A DNA stretch of 64,000 nt, taken from the NCBI RefSeq assembly GCF_016632365.1, contig NZ_JAEPBH010000008.1:34057-98056 (forward strand). Reading direction: 5' to 3'. Shown here one piece after another: positions 61,234 through 64,000 of the stretch. The first letter of the stretch is position 1. Each line of letters opens with the position of its first letter. The position numbers and the translations under genes are program-made. The notes below the pieces were generated by a model. The model searched no databases, was not told the DNA's origin, and was given only the letters and a program-made list of their open reading frames with translations. The stretch comes from Tenebrionibacter intestinalis (lineage in GTDB: Bacteria > Pseudomonadota > Gammaproteobacteria > Enterobacterales > Enterobacteriaceae).

Positions 61234-61722
61234 ATGGCGACTATTTCACTACGTCTGGCGCTGCTGCTGATTGGTGGTTTGTTTTATTCCTGCCTGCATG
61301 CGCAAGAGAATATGCAATTTACAGGTACATTAATTGAACCGCCGCCGTGCACCATTAATCAGGGCAAAATGATTGACGTTTCTTTTGGCGAGCATGTGGC
61401 TATCGCAAAAGTGGACGGGGCGCATTACCAACAGACCATAGACTACCAGCTAACTTGTAATGCAAATGCCGCGAAAACCGGGCTCACGTTGACGCTGAGG
61501 GGGACGGCCAGCGCGTTTGACGCAGCGGCAGTGCAAACAACTAAGCCCGGTTTAGGCATACGTCTGATACTGGGGGAGCGTCCATTTACGCTTAATACGC
61601 CCTTTACTGTCGATATGGCCAGGCTACCCGCACTGTTTGCCGTACCGGTGAGCGAAAAAGGCGCCACGCTCACCGAAGGCCAGTTCGACGCCACAGCAAC
61701 CCTACTGGCGGAGTATCGATAA
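61234..61722 (+). CDS. Minor fimbrial subunit (MrpE position)
   Basis: 162 residues. Signal peptide LRLALLLIGGLFYSCLHA, cleaved before QENMQFTG. Pilin-type domain: GTLIEPPPCTINQGKMIDVS, FGEHVAIAKVDGAHYQQTID, YQLTCNANA (Cys pair), ending FDATATLLAEYR. The PPCTIN...V.FG pattern is typical of PapE/F/K and MrpE/G minor subunits. The next gene starts inside its stop (1-bp overlap). Confidence 0.88.
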   Translation: MATISLRLALLLIGGLFYSCLHAQENMQFTGTLIEPPPCTINQGKMIDVSFGEHVAIAKVDGAHYQQTIDYQLTCNANAAKTGLTLTLRGTASAFDAAAVQTTKPGLGIRLILGERPFTLNTPFTVDMARLPALFAVPVSEKGATLTEGQFDATATLLAEYR

Positions 61723-62279
61723 TGAACAGCCAAAAAAGGCCCAACGCACTACGCCGGGCAGGCGCGACAATAGTGTGTATGCTTTTATTGCTAACGCGCA
61801 GCGCCAGCCTTCAGGCGAAGGATAATATACATTTCCACGGCGCGCTCACGGCACAGCCCTGCTCTATTCCCGCAGACGGCGTTAACGTTACGCTGGTATT
61901 CAGCGATGTGATTAACCGTGACCTGTATAAAAATTTGCGCACGCCAGGCAAAGCGCTGGCGCTGCATCTACAAAATTGCGATAGCAGCGTAGCCCGCCAG
62001 GTGTCGGTAACGCTAAGCGGCAATGAGGATAGCCAGCTTCCAGGCTTACTTGCGCTTTCTGCGTCTTCCCAGGCTCACGGAATAGCCATTGGGCTGGAAA
62101 AACCGGACGGGCAGAACATCCCTTTTAATCAGCCGGGAGCAAGCCGTCTGTTAACAGACGGGGACAATACGCTGACGCTTCAGGCTTATATACAGGCTGA
62201 ACCACCGGCGGTAGCACAAAAAAACATTATCCCGGGAACCTTTAGCGCTGTTGCGACAGTGAATTTTAGCTATCAGTAA
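61722..62279 (+). CDS. Minor fimbrial subunit (MrpF position)
   Basis: 185 residues. Signal segment AGATIVCMLLLLTRSASLQA, then KDNIHFHGALTAQPCSIPAD, LALHLQNCDSSVARQ (Cys pair), VTLSGNEDSQLPGLLAL and the end FSAVATVNFSYQ. FimA-like sequence. Start overlaps the upstream stop by 1 bp. Subunit role inferred from position. Confidence 0.88.
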   Translation: MNSQKRPNALRRAGATIVCMLLLLTRSASLQAKDNIHFHGALTAQPCSIPADGVNVTLVFSDVINRDLYKNLRTPGKALALHLQNCDSSVARQVSVTLSGNEDSQLPGLLALSASSQAHGIAIGLEKPDGQNIPFNQPGASRLLTDGDNTLTLQAYIQAEPPAVAQKNIIPGTFSAVATVNFSYQ

Positions 62280-62361
62280 TGAAGATTAGTAATAATACGC
62301 AAATAAGATAACCTGTTGCCATTAACGGCGAGTAAACAGTGCAAATATGGTAATTATACCC

Positions 62362-62850
62362 ATGTTCAAAAAATTATTGATGCCTCTATTCGTTACCCTG
62401 ATCGTTAGTATTACATCACCGTTATGTTGGGGCATATCCAGCACGGTAACAGTACATGTTAAAGTTGAGACTTCGCCCTGCGTAATTAATAATGGCGAAA
62501 TGATTAACGTTAATTTTGGCGATAATCTACTGACGACGCTTATTGATGGAAACGAATATAAAAAGGCTATAACTTATTCGCTGGACTGCGCCCAACGCAC
62601 CAATAACGCGCTCAAATTAAAAATATCGGGAACCGCCAGTACATTTAATAACAGCGCATTGCAGACCAATAAGGAAAATATTGGTATTAAACTCTTTAGT
62701 AACGGGCAAACATTGCCTGTTAATCAATGGATTAACTTTGATGGTAACGTAGCGCCGCAGTTATCAGCAGCGCCCATAAAATTAACGGAAAACCCATTGA
62801 AAGGAGGCGCATTCGCCGCCTCGGCAACCATGATGATTGACTATCAATAA
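62362..62850 (+). CDS. Minor fimbrial subunit (MrpG position)
   Basis: 162 residues from ATG at 62362; the 5-codon longer start at 62347 is less likely. Signal MFKKLLMPLFVTLIVSITSP with LCWG. Domain: VKVETSPCVINNGEMINVNF, GDNLLTTLIDGNEYKKAITY, SLDCAQRTNN, and end FAASATMMIDYQ. It is paralogous to the 61234 product: both share the C-(T/V)-I-N-x-G-(K/E)-M-I-(D/N)-V-(S/N)-F-G pattern. Confidence 0.87.
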   Translation: MFKKLLMPLFVTLIVSITSPLCWGISSTVTVHVKVETSPCVINNGEMINVNFGDNLLTTLIDGNEYKKAITYSLDCAQRTNNALKLKISGTASTFNNSALQTNKENIGIKLFSNGQTLPVNQWINFDGNVAPQLSAAPIKLTENPLKGGAFAASATMMIDYQ

Positions 62851-62898
62851 TTTTGATATTGCCTGAATGCATGTTGTGCAATAACTATTGAGGAAAGA

Positions 62899-63768
62899 AT
62901 GAAAAACTTCATTTACCTGCTCTTTTTGCCGGGAAAAACCACCCTGCAATGGGGGCTGAAAACCGCGCTTCCTGTTGCTCTGTATATCTTCTCGCTCAGT
63001 ATTTCGCCTGCTCATGCGCTCGGCCATCCGGAAATTGTGGATGTCATCAGCGTTGACGTCAGCGAATGCCCCAACGGCTATCCGGGGCTTACCGCCTGTT
63101 ATAAATACTCATGGAAATTTTCTTCTAATGACATTCCCGGCAATCTCTTTTTTCCACATGGGAAATTTGACGTTCTGGTTAACTCATCGGGAGATAATTA
63201 CCTGCAAACGAATGCGCCGTGGTCTTTCGGCGTGCCCAATAATTCCTCAGTTACATGGGCTTCGCTCATTCAGACGATGATAAACAATACGGGCACTTCA
63301 GGCGAAGGCATATATTCAGCGCCGATACACTGGAAAGGCTGTTTTACGTTTGGCGTCTCGGATAACAGACAATCCCATCAACTACCGGGAGCCAAATGTT
63401 TCCGCGCGCCGCCGCCTCAGGTATCGTGCAATTTTAACCTTGATAACATCAATATTGATTTTGGCACGCTAAATACAAAAGAGGTTAACGGCGCACAGCG
63501 GAGCGTTCCCGTTACGCTGACCTGTAGCAGCGCGGTCACAGCCAGTATCAGCAATCTGGATAACGGTAATATCACGCTAAAAAACGGCGGTAACGCTGGC
63601 CTTACCGCCAGCCTTTACGTGAACGGCACGTCGCTTGCCAGTGAACAGCAAATAAATCTGGCGGCAGGCGACAATGCGCTAACGGTTATGGCGACGCTTA
63701 AAACCGATGGCAATATCGTCGCCGGCGATTATTCAGCCTCAACGATATTAAGTATCGCGTTACAATAA
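62899..63768 (+). CDS. Fimbrial tip adhesin (two-domain, MrpH position)
   Basis: 289 residues. Signal peptide around FSLSISPAHA, cleaved before LGHPEIVDV. The N-terminal lectin-like domain (about 45-175) is Cys-rich (VDVSECPNGYPGLTACYKYS, IHWKGCFTFG, GAKCFRAPP). The C-terminal pilin domain (about 175-289) has QVSCNFNLDNINIDFGTLNT, PVTLTCSSAVTASISNLDN and ends YSASTILSIALQ. Two-domain layout and last position mark the tip adhesin. MrpH binds zinc; I see a His pair (QSHQ) but cannot claim the site. Ligand unknown. Confidence 0.85.
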   Translation: MKNFIYLLFLPGKTTLQWGLKTALPVALYIFSLSISPAHALGHPEIVDVISVDVSECPNGYPGLTACYKYSWKFSSNDIPGNLFFPHGKFDVLVNSSGDNYLQTNAPWSFGVPNNSSVTWASLIQTMINNTGTSGEGIYSAPIHWKGCFTFGVSDNRQSHQLPGAKCFRAPPPQVSCNFNLDNINIDFGTLNTKEVNGAQRSVPVTLTCSSAVTASISNLDNGNITLKNGGNAGLTASLYVNGTSLASEQQINLAAGDNALTVMATLKTDGNIVAGDYSASTILSIALQ

Positions 63769-63940
63769 TAAAGGCCTATTACCGCTAAATACGGTTGCTC
63801 AGGTTGTTGACAAAAAAGGTTAAAAACGTGGCTTTGCCCTTCTTGTCACGATCGGTCGAAAAAAAGCGTCTATTTTTTGCTACTTTAATTTCTGATATTT
63901 CGGTTTAAAGCCGCACGTATCGGCGTTCGACAACACACTG
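63769..63940 (+). other. Region after the fimbrial operon
   Basis: Contains an imperfect inverted repeat (TTGACAAAAAAGG near 63808 with CCCTTCTTGTCA near 63837). TTGACA could also be a -35 element. No gene recognised. Confidence 0.3.
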
Positions 63941-63969
63941 AGTGACCTCTAAACGAGGTCACTTTTTAT
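63941..63969 (+). terminator. Intrinsic terminator
   Basis: AGTGACCTC (63941-63949) pairs perfectly with GAGGTCACT (63955-63963), loop TAAAC, then TTTTATA. A further dyad (CACCTCC/GGAGGTG) lies at the window end. Confidence 0.85.
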
Positions 63970-64000
63970 ACCCATCTGAACACCACCTCCTGTGGAGGTG

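Overview
The window is chromosomal DNA of an enteric bacterium (Enterobacteriaceae). Core genes are near-identical to their E. coli counterparts and run in E. coli order, inverted and compressed: nrdR-yajI-tsx-secFD-yajC-tgt-queA-acpH-proY-brnQ-phoRB-sbcDC-mak-rdgC-hemB, then thrW-proAB-crl-frsA-gpt-pepD-dinB-yafK-yafJ-gmhA-fadE. Several genes E. coli carries here (yajD, malZ, araJ, the phoA region, phoE, everything between hemB and thrW) are absent. I cannot name the genus from sequence alone.

Region by region. (1) 1-6.9 kb: nrdR (cut by the window edge) and yajI, then tsx split by about 4.3 kb of foreign DNA. The insert carries a leftward operon of two tandem ribbon-helix-helix-like proteins and a coiled-coil protein, and a rightward set with a Mor/C-type phage activator, a short relative of the Mu protease/scaffold protein, an unrecognised coiled-coil protein and a 49-residue ORF. 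No integrase or transposase is visible. (2) 6.9-28 kb: housekeeping genes for protein export (yajC-secD-secF), queuosine synthesis (tgt, queA), ACP turnover, amino-acid uptake (proY, brnQ), phosphate sensing (phoBR with a Pho box), DNA repair (sbcCD, rdgC), fructokinase and heme synthesis, with a MarR-like and a MarA/SoxS-like regulator between rdgC and hemB. (3) 28-34.7 kb: a small exopolysaccharide export operon (WecA-like transferase, Wza, Wzb, Wzc), then 1.2 kb without genes, an integrase remnant and tRNA-Thr(CGT). Its Wza carries an unusual insertion of about 70 residues. (4) 34.7-54.8 kb: proline synthesis, the sigma-S assembly factor Crl, frsA, gpt, pepD, dinB under a LexA box, a full Na+-pumping NADH:quinone reductase operon (nqrABCDEF plus nqrM), yafK/yafJ, gmhA and fadE under a FadR-like site. 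(5) 54.8-64 kb: a 154-bp palindromic MITE-like repeat, then a chaperone-usher fimbrial operon with MR/P-type order (pilin, minor pilin, usher, chaperone, three minor pilins, tip adhesin), preceded by a membrane-anchored winged-helix regulator. Two single-nucleotide frameshifts, in the major-pilin signal peptide and in the usher, make it look non-functional as read.

The least explained parts are the Mu-like cassette inside tsx, the Wza insertion and the thrW-side remnant island. The other genes are standard enteric backbone.
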